DNA from: Acanthosepion lycidas
Taxonomy: Eukaryota; Mollusca; Cephalopoda; Sepiida; Sepiidae
Assembly (NCBI GenBank): GCA_963932145.1
Contig: OZ010586.1
Location: 76,005,087-76,069,086, forward strand
Reading direction: 5' to 3'
Length of the DNA: 64,000 nucleotides
Numbering within the stretch: the first letter of the stretch is position 1; each line of letters opens with the position of its first letter. The notes below the pieces were generated by a model. That model did not search any database and was not told where the DNA came from. It was given only the letters and a program-made list of their open reading frames with translations. This document shows positions 32,340-43,514 of this stretch, in pieces. A program made the position numbers and the translations under genes.

Positions 32340-33240
32340 ACAGCTTTCAAGGTACATTCAATGGGCAAATGATGAAGAAAGCTTTTGGGGAGCATTCAAT
32401 GGGGAAATGATGAAGAAAGCTTTTAGGGAGCATTCAATGGGCAAATGATGATGAAAGCTTTTGGGGAGCATTTAGTGGGCAAATGATGAAGAAAGCTTTT
32501 AGGGAGCATTCAATGGGGAAATGATGAAGAAAGCGTTTGGGGAGAATTCAATGGGCAAATGATAAAGAAAGCTTTTGGGGAGCATTCAATGAGCAAATGA
32601 TATAGGAAGCTTTTGGGGAGCATTCAATGGGCAAATGATGAAGAAAGCTTTTAGGGAGCATTCAATGGGCAAATGATGATGAAAGCTATTGGGGAGCATT
32701 CAATGGACAAATGATGATGAAAACTTTTGGGGAGCATTCAATGGCAAATGATATAGGAAGCTTTTGGGGAGCATTCAATGGGCAAATGATGAAGAAAGCT
32801 TTTGGGAAGCATTCAATGGGCAAATGATGAAGAAAACTTTTGGGGAGCATTCAATGGACAAATTATGAAGAAAACTTTTGGGGAGCATTCAGTGGGCAAA
32901 TGATAAAGAAAGCTTTTGGGGAGCATTAAATGGGCAAATGATGAAGAAAGCTTTTAGGGAGCATTCAATGGGCAAATGATGAAGAAAGCTTTTAGGGCAC
33001 ATTCAATTGGCAAATGATGAAGAAAGCTTTTGGGAAGCATTCAATGTGCAAATCTTTTGGGGAGCATTCAACGGGCAAATAATGAAGAAAACTTTTGGGG
33101 ATCATTCAATGGACAAATAATGAAGAAAATTTTGGGGGAGCATTTAATGGGCAAATGATGATGAAAGCTCGTAGGGAGCATTCAATGAGCAAATGACTAA
33201 AGAAACTTTCTGGGCATAATTCAAAAAACAAGCAATTAAG
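32340..33240 (+). repeat. Tandem array, 38 bp x about 23
   Basis: Unit of the type AATGATGAAGAAAGCTTTTG followed by GGGAGCATTCAATGGGCA. Units differ by point changes and a few deletions. 38 is not a multiple of three, so it is not coding. Confidence 0.95.
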
Positions 33241-33349
33241 AAAGATTTTCTGGAACATTCAGTATGCCACCATCGGGTAATTAGTCAAACTTGTATCAGC
33301 AAATCATTAGTATCTCTCTGAAATGTTTACAAGTTGAAAATATTTTCTG

Positions 33350-33412
33350 TCTTTAAATAACCTGCAAACTGTTGATAAGGCATAAAAACTAATTAATCAA
33401 TCAATAAAATAT
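33350..33412 (+). mobile_element. SINE tail fragment
   Basis: TTTAAATAACCTGCAAACTG and TTGATAAGGCATAAAAAC, ending in AATC units, match the tail of the 5S/tRNA-like SINE at 59820-59880. Confidence 0.5.
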
Positions 33413-33524
33413 CATATCTTTGCATATCAGTGGTTTATGAAAGCCAAAATTGTTCAGACACTGGAAAATTTGTAAATATGTACTGGAAAGCAGGAAAATG
33501 GTTTGATGTATAAACAATTTTTAA

Positions 33525-33525
<1 letters not shown>

Positions 33526-33573
<48 letters not shown>
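33526..33573. repeat. (TA)n microsatellite
   Basis: Plain TA run. A shorter CATA/TA run lies at 33928-33966. Confidence 0.96.
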
Positions 33574-33575
<2 letters not shown>

Positions 33576-33729
33576 TTGTGATAAATACAGATCAAATATC
33601 GATCACAGAATGATAGGATAAAGAACAAATAGGAAAAATTTATCAATCTAACATTTTTTTTCTATTTTGAAAGCTTCACCAGAGAATGAGATATGGAAAA
33701 AAAAAAGAGAAATTCTGGTGATTTTAGTT

Positions 33730-33865
33730 TTGTGTCTTTTGATTTCCTTTACATTCATTGACATGCTGATACCTGTGTGAAAGTTATGAATCCATCTCTT
33801 GTACCCCCTAGGGTAAATAGCAGGACAGATTGGATTCTGTTGTCTTAGGTGGAAACTATCTTGGT
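33730..33865 (+). mobile_element. SINE 3' fragment
   Basis: CATGCTGATACCTGTGTGAAAG, GTTATGAATCCATCTCTTG and GGTAAATAGCAGGACAG match the SINE middle region; the tRNA-like head is missing. Confidence 0.5.
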
Positions 33866-33930
33866 GAAGGGAACATAATTATTGATAAATGGCATGACAG
33901 ACTGGGTTCTCTCTCTTGCAATATCTGTAC

Positions 33931-33966
<36 letters not shown>

Positions 33967-34539
33967 GGTTTGAAATTTGTTTAGTATTGTATTGTAGATA
34001 GAATCAGAGTGAACATAGGAATCAGTACTGCATAGTGACTGTCAGTTTCATATCTCAACTTCAGACCGCATGTTACTATTCTTTTGATGAAAGATTTAGG
34101 GAAGTAGAGAAAGGAGGTATTTAAAGCATTATGTTATTTATAGACATGCCATTTAGTTTTCTTATTTTATTTATTTACTTGTTATTTTAGCATTTAAAAT
34201 TTATTATTTTATTTGTTTGTATATTTCACTTAATCATATATTTGATTTGTCTATTTTCCTAATTTTTAATTTTACTAATTGAAATAAGTTTTATTTGGTC
34301 TAGGTTATGGAAGGTTATTTAGTTTTATTCAGTCATGATGTGATTATAGAAAGTTTTAAAGGAATTTGCTTTATGGGTATATCTAGAAATAACCTGGTTT
34401 AAGATCAAAGGAATAGTTACCTTATTTAGTGGTTTTGATCTAAGGTGGTGCTGTTTTTCTTATTTTCCTTGGTATTTTTGTTGTGTTTTGGTTTCTGTTT
34501 TTCAGTTTCCATATATGTTTTGAGAGGGTAGTGCTATTT

Positions 34540-34583
34540 GCCCATTTTATCAATCATCTTTAATGAAACTTGTGCATATATAC

Positions 34584-34662
<79 letters not shown>

Positions 34663-34833
34663 CAAATACACAATTAGAAATATATATATATATCCAGGAA
34701 AGTTAAGTAAGAATGTGTTGAAACACGATCACAGTTGTGTAGTGATTTTCAACGTTTTTTTTAATATCATAAATTAAATTTTATATATACACATACACAC
34801 ATGCACGCATACACACGCACACACACATACACT

Positions 34834-34874
<41 letters not shown>

Positions 34875-34980
34875 ACACAAGAAAAATTAAATATAAAACA
34901 AAAACTTAACTGCAGTACCTTGTCAGTCACTTCTATAAAAAAGGGATTTCTGTCCAAATACACAATTAGAAATATATATA
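34540..34980 (+). repeat. Family Z copies interleaved with (TA)n
   Basis: A Z fragment (CATCTTTAATGAAACTTGTG) runs into (TA)n at 34577-34660, then CCCAAATACACAATTAGAA and another short TA run. A second Z copy (GAACACAAGAAAAATTAA, CTTAACTGCAGTACCTTGTC) at 34872-34973 ends with the same CCAAATACACAATTAGAA and again (TA)n. The junction word next to TA is shared with 42530-42541. Confidence 0.7.
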
Positions 34981-35122
34981 TATATTTATTAAAGACATTT
35001 TTTTATGTTTTATGTTCTTTTTATAGATACAAGTATTTAAGTAAATGCTCTGTCTATAATAAACAGTATTAAATAACATTTACTGGCCTGAATGTCCGAG
35101 AAATTTTCATAGAAAATATTTG

Positions 35123-35203
35123 TCCTTTGACGGGATTCGAACCTGCATCCTATACGGAACCATCATTTAGCCCGGCGTGCCTAACCGATTCGGCCACAAA
35201 GGA
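35123..35203 (-). pseudogene. tRNA-like head, 81 nt, anticodon stem broken
   Basis: The acceptor strands TCCTTTG and CAAAGGA pair perfectly. A box TGGCCGAATCGG and B box GGTTCGAATCC are intact, and TTCCGTATAGGA makes a long variable arm, so it resembles a class II tRNA (Leu/Ser type). The anticodon stem does not pair and the T stem has one mismatch, so I read it as a SINE head or pseudogene. Pol III transcription remains possible. Confidence 0.75.
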
Positions 35204-35431
35204 TCTACTTATAATGTACGAGATTCATGGAAGATTGAAGTTTATTGTATCTATAAAAAGAACGTTAAACATAAAAAATGTCTTTAATAAATAAATTGTC
35301 GGACTTTGTCCATTTCTTAATGTATGAAGTCATTTGTTTACGTTTGATACGCCATGAGCAGTTATGAATGTACAAGATTCATGGAAGATTGAAGTTTATA
35401 AGCAGTAAATTCGACCTTGCCAACCGAACGA

Positions 35432-35494
35432 TCCTTTGTGGCCGAATCGGTTGGCGGTTCCGTAGAGGATGCAGGTTCTAATCCTGTCAAAGGA
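35432..35494 (+). pseudogene. tRNA-like head, anticodon arm deleted
   Basis: Same acceptor, D-arm and T-arm sequences as the partner at 35123-35203, but only 63 nt because the anticodon arm is missing. B box has one change (GGTTCTAATCC). Confidence 0.75.
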
Positions 35495-35658
35495 CAAATA
35501 TTTACTATGAAAATTTCTCGGACATTCAGGCCAGGAAATGTTATTTAATACTGTTTATTATAAACAGAGCATTTACTTAAATACTTGTATCTATAAAAAG
35601 AACGTTAAACATAAAAATGTCTTTAATAAATAAATTGTTGGACTTTGTCCATTTCTTA

Positions 35659-35660
<2 letters not shown>

Positions 35661-35728
<68 letters not shown>

Positions 35729-35771
35729 CTGTGTGTCTGAGTGTGTGTGTGTGTATGTATGTGTGTGTGTG
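35661..35771. repeat. (TA)n-(TG)n microsatellite
   Basis: TA run to 35724, then TG-rich sequence. Confidence 0.96.
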
Positions 35772-35774
35772 CAA

Positions 35775-35926
35775 AATATAGAAAAATAGGAAAGAACCAT
35801 TAGGTTAATAATCCAAAGTTCATTAGTATTTTTGTTTTTATTTTTAAAAAACAGTGCTTAATATATAAGTAAATCCTAAATTACATTTTTAAAAAGTGAT
35901 TATATTATATATATATATATATATAT
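35775..35926 (+). mobile_element. Family B upstream fragment
   Basis: AATAATCCAAAGTTCATTAG, TTTTTGTTTTTATTTTT and AACAGTGCTTAATATA match the part of family B upstream of its hammerhead (3200-3290). The copy breaks off into (TA)n (35902-35926) just before the ribozyme. Confidence 0.6.
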
Positions 35927-36819
35927 ACAAAGATGTTGAGACAGAGAGTGAGGGAAAAAAGTTTTTTATTTTTTCTCTTTTCTTAGATTTATTTCATGAT
36001 CAAATAAATACAGCAGCACCTTGTTCAAAAAGGCAAATAGTTCTTGATCATTGATCACCTCCAGTGAAATGTAATCTACTCATATTTCCACGTCCCAGGA
36101 AAAAAAAAAAATTGTTCACATTGCCATTTATTTATGTGTGAACCTGATAATATTAACTTTCTAGCTTAAACTGCTATTTGCCAATGTGTTATAAGGGAAT
36201 AACATTTCTAAGGCATAATTACAGTGGATAATGTGATTTTGGGAAACGTAGTGTTAATAGACAATGTGTCAGATTGTCTAACAAGTATTTTAGTATTGTA
36301 ATTGGTGTAAAATGCCAGAATAAATCTCAATGAGCTAATGAGTTGTTTTACTTGAGGGAAGGACCACCTTTGCTTAGCAATCCAAAGAATAACATTTTGA
36401 GTCAGTCACTTTCAGATGGCGTTAGCAAATAATGAGTTATATTGAAACTATTCTAAGATATTGGCCAAGCAATAACTGTTATGTGTTCTTCTCTTGATGC
36501 AGCCAATGACTCAACTGGTGTGCCTGGATGCACTAATGTTCCCTGAAATATATCAGGGTGTGCCCCATGTTAACAGACAAGTAATTAATGAATTATTTTT
36601 ATATTTAAAAATATCTTTATTTTTAAAAAGCACTTGGTGTCACTGAGAGACATCAAGCACTTGGCATCCTTATATAAGTTGATTGACATTGGCTAATTGT
36701 TAACAGAATAGGAGTTGATCACTATATCTGCTGATTGTGGCTTACAAATCAAGCATCCACTGATCAAGTACCCATTGAACTATTTTTGGATTTCTATTTA
36801 AGAAGAATAGCCTCCAATA

Positions 36820-37205
36820 GTTAGTTTGGTTTGGTTTGGTTTGTTTTACAGCATATCAACATCAATGTGTTATTTAATGCCAACAAGATTTATTGCTGGT
36901 AATTTTTTTTTTTTTAAATGTATTACGAGTAATACTTTTTTTTAAAAAAATGTATTGCTGGTAATTATTTAAAAAAAAAAAAATATTTCTTGTATTAAAA
37001 TCTATTTTTAAACTTTCATATTGTTTTGACACCCAGTTTGGGGTTTAACTATTTGTCCATAGCTGAGACCCTAACAAGTACTACCACCCCAGGTCAGGGT
37101 GGACCTGGAAATCCAGCAATTAAGAGATTAGAGGCCTAACTGCTGGATGTAGTTTATTGTTATACTCAAGACACAGATGTAGTTTATTGTCATAGCCAGG
37201 ATGCC
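36820..37205 (+). repeat. Family V copy 3
   Basis: TTTGGTTTGGTTTG start, ATATCAACATC, short GTATTGCTGGTAATT units with T-runs, then GTCCATAGCTGAGACCC, CTACCACCCCAGGTCAGGG and TTAGAGGCCTAACTG. Confidence 0.8.
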
Positions 37206-37607
37206 CAATAGCTAGTAAAGTGTTGAATATTTTATTGAACTTTTCCATATTGTGAATAAGAATTATCTGCATTTACTAACATTAAATGATAAAATAGATC
37301 AAATATTAGATACTTTAATGAGGAAATGAGAGTATATGCTGTAACACTCAAAAAATTACCAATGCACATCAAGGATACGTTTCACACAAACATACTTAAA
37401 TATATAATGTAATGTCTTAAAAATATATGCATATTTCAGGAGACTTCTTTATTTTCCTATTTTCAAATTTCATGATTAATTTTTCTTTATTAAAATTTAA
37501 TTTTAGACAATGAAGAGTTTTATTATTTTGAAACTTTGTAATACTAAATCTCACCAAATAAAAAGCTTGGAAGTTACTCAACGTAGAGTGTTACAGTCCA
37601 AATAGTT

Positions 37608-37995
37608 CAGTTTAGTTTGGTTTGGTTTGTTTTATAGCATATCAACCTCAATGGGTTATTAAATGCCGACAAGATTTTTATTGCTGGTAATATTTTTTAC
37701 AAAAATGTATTGCTGGTAATAAGTTTTTTAATGTATTTCTGTTATTGAAACCTATTTTTATACTTTCATACTGTTTTGACCCCAGTCTGGGGGTTAACTA
37801 TTTGCCCATAGCTGGGACCCTAGCAGGTGCTACCACACCGGGTAAGGGTGGAGCAATTAAGAGGGGGTTTCACGCTCCCCAAAGCAATCTGATCAGAGGC
37901 CTTGCTGTTGGACATAATTTATTGTTTTACCCAAGATTCAAAAGTACTTTTATTTCCATAGCCTAGATAGTTTATCATCATACCCAGGACACAGT
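37608..37995 (+). repeat. Family V copy 4
   Basis: Same order as copy 3, with TATTTGCCCATAGCTGGGACC and TGATCAGAGGCCTTGCTG. Only about 400 bp separate it from copy 3. Confidence 0.8.
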
Positions 37996-38212
37996 CCTAA
38001 TAGTAATGGTGAATGAAGTGGAGGTGATATGAATGCAAGTGAAGGTAATTAAAAGAAAATTAAATTTATAAGAATAAGGAAGAAAGACAATGATTGATCC
38101 TTGAATTGAAAAGTAAAATTTGAAATGTTCAAGGAAGCAACCATGCAGGAGTCTGTTTCAGAAATTGAGTGTTATTGAGACAATTCTGTTTAACAAGGAA
38201 TTTACTCATATA

Positions 38213-39057
38213 CAGGGTGCGATGGATAAATTGTCATCTAAATTATGCAAAAATGAAAATGACACTGACATTTCATTTTAACAGATACATTTACCAAAAT
38301 TACACAAATATATCTTAAGTAAATTTATTCAATAAAATTGCCATTGGCTACAATCATGGTCTCAAAACTTTTCGCAAATCTTCTGGACAGTCTCTTTGTT
38401 TAAGTTGGTGAATGCTGCCATAATCCTTGCCTTCAATTCATCTTTCTTTTGTTGGTCTCTTGGTCAGCTATGCCCCACACATAATAAACAAGGGGATTGC
38501 AGTCTGGGGAGTTACGTGACCAGATGTAAGGGGTGATGTGGTCACAGAAATTGTCTGACAGCCATGAGTGGGTTCTTCCGATTGGGTGGAATGGTGCAGA
38601 GTCCCGTTGCCAGACACAGTGTTTCCAACAGCCACTCTTTTGACCCAGGGCAGCACTACCTCCACGAGGAAACTTGATGTAGACTTCTGCATTGTCTGAG
38701 GCCTTCACAAACCAATTTGGAAGTTCTCTTCTTATCAGAATGATCAGACTGAGTTCTGCAAGGTGCTGTACCTTTGTAATCACCATTAGATTCATCCAGC
38801 TCTTTTCAAACTCTCTGCACTGTCCTCAGATGGACACCCAAATACTCTGAAGTGTTTGTATTGGACCTTCTGGGGAAAATGTCAAGCAGTATCATTTCTA
38901 AATTTTTGGTGAAGTGAATAACATGATAGTGCTCTTTTTCTCACAGACAGTACCCAACTGACCCTACTATACTGTGCAGTCAACAAAAATAAAAACAAAA
39001 ACAATGTGCATGCATATAATTAAAAAAATAAAATGGCAACAATTTACCTATTCCACA
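38213..39057 (-). mobile_element. Mariner-like element (dead), second copy
   Basis: The plus-strand left end CAGGGTGCGATGGATAAATT follows TA; the right end is worn (GGCAACAATTTACC near 39034). It carries the same transposase as 26650-27508 on the opposite strand. Confidence 0.88.
38340..38890 (-). pseudogene. Transposase relic with a lost catalytic Asp
   Basis: An open stretch of 120 codons (38433-38795) carries NAEVYIKFPRGGSAALGQK, then WQRDSAPFHPIGRTHSW (second catalytic Asp in QRDSAP), then SPDCNPLVYYVWG, where the expected Asp of NPLDYY is Val. ETNKRK and DELKARIMAAF-type text follow in another frame. Upstream, the helix-turn-helix region reads EYLGVHLRTVQRVWKELDES near 38830. With the third acidic residue gone and frameshifts at both ends the enzyme cannot work. 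Confidence 0.87.
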
Positions 39058-39289
39058 GAGGAAATTAGGGTGATATGAATCCATGGAAGTGCCATTGTGT
39101 AACCTTGCTGTTAAAGTTCAAACTGGTGAAACTAAACAATAGAAATCATCATGTTTTGGAAATCAGTTAAAGAGTATCAAGATTGATAATTTTAGGAATA
39201 AATACTACAGTCATATTTCCCATTGTTTTTGCCAAGGTTTTTTTTTTATTCTAGTTTGTCCTTCTAAACACGGATGCCTGAATATTTAA

Positions 39290-39440
39290 CTCATATCTGA
39301 TGCAGAGAAGAAATGTATTCTTACCTTTCCCAAGGTAAGAATGGAAAGTGAATACAAATGACTCAACCAACCAGAATTTGAACTCAGCTCTCCAGTTCTA
39401 TTTTCTTCACTAATAACTCTCATGCCATTGACACATCTAT
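39290..39440 (-). mobile_element. Degenerate tRNA-derived SINE
   Basis: CTTACCTTTCCCAAGGTAAG and GAATTTGAACTCAGCTCTCC follow the minus-strand SINE order. The A box is lost. Confidence 0.55.
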
Positions 39441-39529
39441 GTTATTAGATTTAAAAGAAGGATAATTAAACTATTTCATCATTATAGATTTTACAAGGTC
39501 GATGTTTTTAATTATAATAATATTCACCT

Positions 39530-39742
39530 TGTACAAAGCCTAAAAGCCACTCAAGGTAGAGGGTTACAGAGTAAGAGTGTTAGGAGTGCAATTTATGAGG
39601 ATATGTTGGGCAAATAACAACCCCAGATTTGAACAGATTATTATAGTAATAATCAGGGTATCATCGTCTTGGGGCTTAGTTCCACAAATTAGCAGTTTTG
39701 GGGAAGAAGTTGTTCGAGTGAAACTTACATCTCACATGGAAT
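39530..39742 (-). pseudogene. LINE-D 3' end
   Basis: AAGCCTAAAAGCCACTCAAG and GGTAGAGGGTTACAGAG are the reverse complement of the LINE-D tail; TTTTGGGGAAGAAGTTGTTCG near 39690 lies in the decayed coding end. Confidence 0.5.
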
Positions 39743-39744
39743 AC

Positions 39745-40480
39745 AAAATTTGGCATGTGGCTGAGTGGTTAATATATTTGTTTTCTGACCATGTGACCTG
39801 GGTCTGAATCTCACCATGGTTGATTTGTCAGTGTTGTAGCATACCTACAGACAATAATGCATATGCCCCCATTCACATAAATACAGTAGTAAATAATATA
39901 TGTTGGTCTACAGTTGGAGATTCATTGACTCACTTCTAGCTGCTGGCAAATCTTATATGTGTTGTTCATGTCATAAGTATTATCATTCATTACCAACCTT
40001 TGTGTGATTATTCTATTCAGTAACCTTCGTTAGGTTACAGCAGTCAAGAAGATGATATTTTGATGTTATTGGTGTAGAGGATGCAATCTCATCATGTGGC
40101 ACCTTTGGAATACCATGGATTGACCTAAGACCTGTGAGTGAAATTGTGCTAGCATGAAGTAACAAGTCATTGTGACTCAGGGTTTGATCATGCTACCTTG
40201 TTCAGACTGTTGGTTATGCTAGATAATATGCTCTCTCCCAGAAACAGTAACTAAGGTCTGCTCAGCATAGTTGCAGTAGAAACCATAGGTAGGCTCTGTG
40301 GATGTTGAACAAACACAAATATGCCTGAGCAGACATCTGCAATGGGATTTTGTAGACTGGCATCCTCGGATATGAGTTACTGCATCATTTACAGAGTAGC
40401 ATCGTCTTGTTCCACAAAGTTTGTGGGAAGAAGTTGTACGAGTGAAACTTATCTCTCACTATTGGAATACAAAGTGAATG
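39745..40480 (+). repeat. Family K, longest copy
   Basis: A tRNA-like head with GGCTGAGTGGTTAA and GGGTCTGAATCTCACC opens the repeat (39758-39822). The body has ACCATGGATTGACCTAAGAC, CAGACTGTTGGTTATGCTAG and GAACAAACACAAATATGCC. Copies at 22640, 46690 and 48890. The head suggests pol III transcription of a long SINE-like unit; no protein. Confidence 0.65.
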
Positions 40481-41139
40481 ATAGTTGTTTGCTACAACTT
40501 AGCTGTGAATTTTAAAACTGGTGATACCAAAAAATGTAGTTTGTCTGAACACTTTCCATGGAAATAGCAATAGTGTAGTGAGAAGCTAACAATGTTTTGT
40601 CTGTGGGGAAAGGTGTTGTAGGGTGGAAAACAATTCATCACCAACAAGGCTGCATAGATGTCTTTGAACTCTATCATTGGAAAGTGAAGACTAGGCAGCT
40701 CTTGTTATATATGGCAGTAGTACTCCATTCTTGGTTTGATCTAGCTCTTGTAAAGATAGAAGATAGCGGGCAGGGTCAGGAACAGTACAAGGAACCAACC
40801 AATTTTCCACTACCTTTTGCAATGGATTGTATGCAAGAGTTCCACTTCAGGTTTGAGGGTAAACTTAAGTCTCAATAGGCACCTTGAGAGAACTCTAGTT
40901 CAGGGTCTGCTCAGTGCCTGGTGATGAAAAAATTTCACTAGTTTAAGACATGGCACATAGAAGAAAAGATGGTGAAAATTTCTAACACAAAATTAAAGAA
41001 GAAGGCTTAGATAATTTTAAACTGAAACAATATAATATTAACCTCTTCAAGTCAAGGGCCAACCATTGTCTATCCTCCTTATCCTCATAATCTTTTCTCC
41101 CTCCCTGACATATTCACTCTCATTCAACTCAGAGACTTC

Positions 41140-41460
41140 AGCGGATCATCCACATGGGAGTCTGTTCTACCAATTAGAAGTTCTTGGGAAAAAGCTGTCT
41201 GAATGGGTCTTTCTTCTGACATTTACAATATGGAGAAAATGATGGTGATTGTATTTTGACTTGATGAGGTTAAGAGTGTAATGTTCAGGGTAGAATCCAT
41301 GTGGGAGTCTTTTCCACAAAGTAGCAGATATTGAGAAGAAGCTAAATGATTGAAACTTTCTCCCCACATTTGGAAGACAGAGGAAATCAGGATGATTCAA
41401 CTCTGTGGAGTTAGCATGACTTTTCCAAGCTGTAAAGGTCATTTCAGCCTGTTTTATATG
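41140..41460 (-). pseudogene. LINE-D C-terminus
   Basis: The minus-strand open stretch 41167-41442 reads FSISATLWKRLPHGFYPEHY and TLNLIKSKYNHHHFL, the FxxRTxxLWNSLP...YNLNxFKSRVNxxL pattern of a LINE C-terminus, then SFFPRTSNW from a repeated segment. Confidence 0.6.
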
Positions 41461-41892
41461 ATGAAGTAGTATTGCTAGAGTGGACGAGGGGACAGTTCAC
41501 CTGAGGCAATACTTTTATGAGGGCAGCACTTTTGCGTCTGCAGTATAAGCCTGTATAGGCTGTATTGAAATAAAAGTGGTTTTAATGTCGGGACGCTGTT
41601 CAAATTTGAAGGACCTTTTTGATTTCAAATAACATTAACTGTGGCATATGTATTTAAGCGATTGTTAACTTAGCTGAGCAATAAACTTATCCATTGATAT
41701 ATTCAGGGTTGTTTTATCATTGTTGACAACGTGAAACCAGTGAATAAACCCAGTCTGTGTTCTTTTAATGTTGCAGTACTTCTGTGTGTGGGAGACACAT
41801 TTTCATTGTTATCACATATATATTCAGTTGTTTCCCTAAACAGAAATTCTTCTGAAGATATGCGTTGGTCTATTTTTTGTCTTTTGCTCCTG

Positions 41893-41897
<5 letters not shown>

Positions 41898-41925
<28 letters not shown>
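41898..41925. repeat. Short (TA)n
   Basis: TA run of 14 units. Confidence 0.9.
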
Positions 41926-42050
41926 CACAAATGGATAGGATAAAAATGTACATCGATGCATTTATATTTGCACATACAGAAGTATATTACTTCCTCAGGT
42001 GTTATAAATACAGTGGGGAATGTTATGAAACGGAGCTATAAGTATATATT

Positions 42051-42170
42051 AGTGAATATGCATAATATCCAATATTGATACCACTACTTGGAGTTTCATG
42101 CAGTTTAGGCAATCTTCAGGTGTGAAATTACAAATAGTGTTATCGACATTGGATATTATGCATATTCACT
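42051..42170. repeat. Palindrome with 23-bp perfect arms around a hammerhead-like fold
   Basis: The arms 42051-42073 and 42148-42170 are exact reverse complements (AGTGAATATGCATAATATCC...). The minus-strand hammerhead-like core lies between them, and a short TA run follows at 42171. Confidence 0.88.
42082..42122 (-). ncRNA. Hammerhead-like relic within a palindrome
   Basis: Minus strand: CTGAAGA (42119-42113), stem II TGC/GCA with a seven-base loop and a U-U next to the core, GAAAC (42097-42093), loop, then GTA (42087-42085). Stem I near the core is only three pairs (CAC/GTG), but the 23-bp arms outside would extend it across an internal loop. Confidence 0.6.
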
Positions 42171-42185
42171 ATATATATATATAAA

Positions 42186-42538
42186 AGTTTCATTAAAAAT
42201 GATTGACAAAGTAATGTGGTCAAGTTTTTTATTTAATTTTTCATGTTCTTATAATTTTCTTCATTTCTGGACGTAAGTTAAACAGAAATTGTCCAACTGT
42301 TTCCAACTCCAGTTATATACATAAAACAATCCACAATTTAGTTAAAAGTAAAAATTCTTGATAATGGTTAAAAGTAGAGCCAAAGGTGCTCAAACATACA
42401 AAACATTTGGACAGTTTCTATATAATTTATGTCCAGAAAAGAAGAACACAAGAAAAATTAAGTAAAAACTTAACTGCAGTACCTTGTCAAATCGTTTTTA
42501 ATGAAACTTGTATAAAAGAGGAATTGCTGGCCAAATAC

Positions 42539-42610
<72 letters not shown>

Positions 42611-42660
42611 GTATTTCTTCTTTTCTGGACATAAATTATGTATATCAAAGGAAGTCACAG
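42186..42660. repeat. Family Z copies in both orientations around (TA)n
   Basis: Minus-orientation Z at 42186-42300 (TTTCATTAAAAATGATTGAC, TCATTTCTGGACGTAAG). Plus-orientation Z at 42420-42541 (ATGTCCAGAAAAGAAGAACAC, GGCCAAATACACAA) runs into (TA)n 42541-42607. A minus piece (CTTCTTTTCTGGACATAAAT) follows at 42612, so the TA run sits between inverted Z ends. Confidence 0.75.
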
Positions 42661-42959
42661 TGCAATATGTTGTATTTTTTTGTAAGTCAGTGTGGAGAAT
42701 TGGTAAACTCATCAGCTGCCTGGAGCAGCACACACTCTAGTTATGCCACTAAGGAGATGTAAGTTTACATTTTTTAGAAACTGACTATATTTTTAATTTT
42801 GTAAATGCATCATTATTTTAAAATATATTTTTATGCTGCCAATCTCTCATTAGGATGATAAGAGCAGTTCAAGGGCTAAACAAATTATATGAAAAAAAAT
42901 GAAAAGAAAACTTAATATTTGAAGCTGATATAATTTAAGCTCTTTTTATACAATAAAAA

Positions 42960-43510
42960 AATTGTATTTAGCAAAATGTGAACGTAACAAACTCCAGAAA
43001 CTTAATAAAATAATTTAAAAAAATAATTTTAAAATAATTAAAAAAAAATACATGATCAAAGAAACAAAAACAGGAAAAGAATTGACATCTAATTGTATTT
43101 GAAGGCAGTTTGATGTAATTAATAATTAGCCATTTAAACAAATTAAAATCCAATTCTTTAGGTGTAATTTTTCCTTGTCAGCATATTAATTGAGGAGGGA
43201 ACCTTTTCAGTCTTGTAACAGATGACTTGAGCTCACATGTCAGTATTGGTTTGGGCTCCCATCAATGTCTCCTTTTGTACATCACATCTCAAGGCAAATT
43301 GTTATCGGCAGTTCATGAAAAAAAAGTTAATTGTTGTGAATATAAATTCTTACATACGAAGCAATTTAAATCCCAAGTTAAAAAAACAATTTTTTTGTAA
43401 TTTCTTTTTAGACCAGGAAATGTTTTTTTTTTTTACTTTACTCTTTAAAACTAAAATTGAATAATATAAAAAAAGCACAACCTAGTGTAGAAAAGCAGTG
43501 ATTTTTTTAA
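42960..43510. other. AT-rich stretch, nothing recognised
   Basis: Runs of A and T, no conserved protein or repeat head. Confidence 0.45.
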
Positions 43511-43514
43511 TATT

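Larger units (their letters stand above)
34984..35645. mobile_element. Inverted pair of tRNA-headed repeats
   Basis: The left arm (34984-35205) and right arm (35430-35645) are reverse complements: TTAAAGACATTTTTTTATG, ACAAGTATTTAAGTAAATGC and GGCCTGAATGTCCGAG on the left match the right arm in reverse. Each arm has a tRNA-like head on its inner side. Between them a partial direct copy (35251-35325) repeats the outer sequence, and AGATTCATGGAAGATTGAAG occurs twice (35221, 35375). Confidence 0.85.

Noticed and set aside
35123-35203. Functional class II tRNA gene
   Set aside because: The anticodon stem does not pair, the T stem has a mismatch, and the sequence is one arm of a dispersed inverted repeat.
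37745-37966. Open frame in family V copy 4
   Set aside because: Other V copies do not keep this frame, so it is not a conserved protein.
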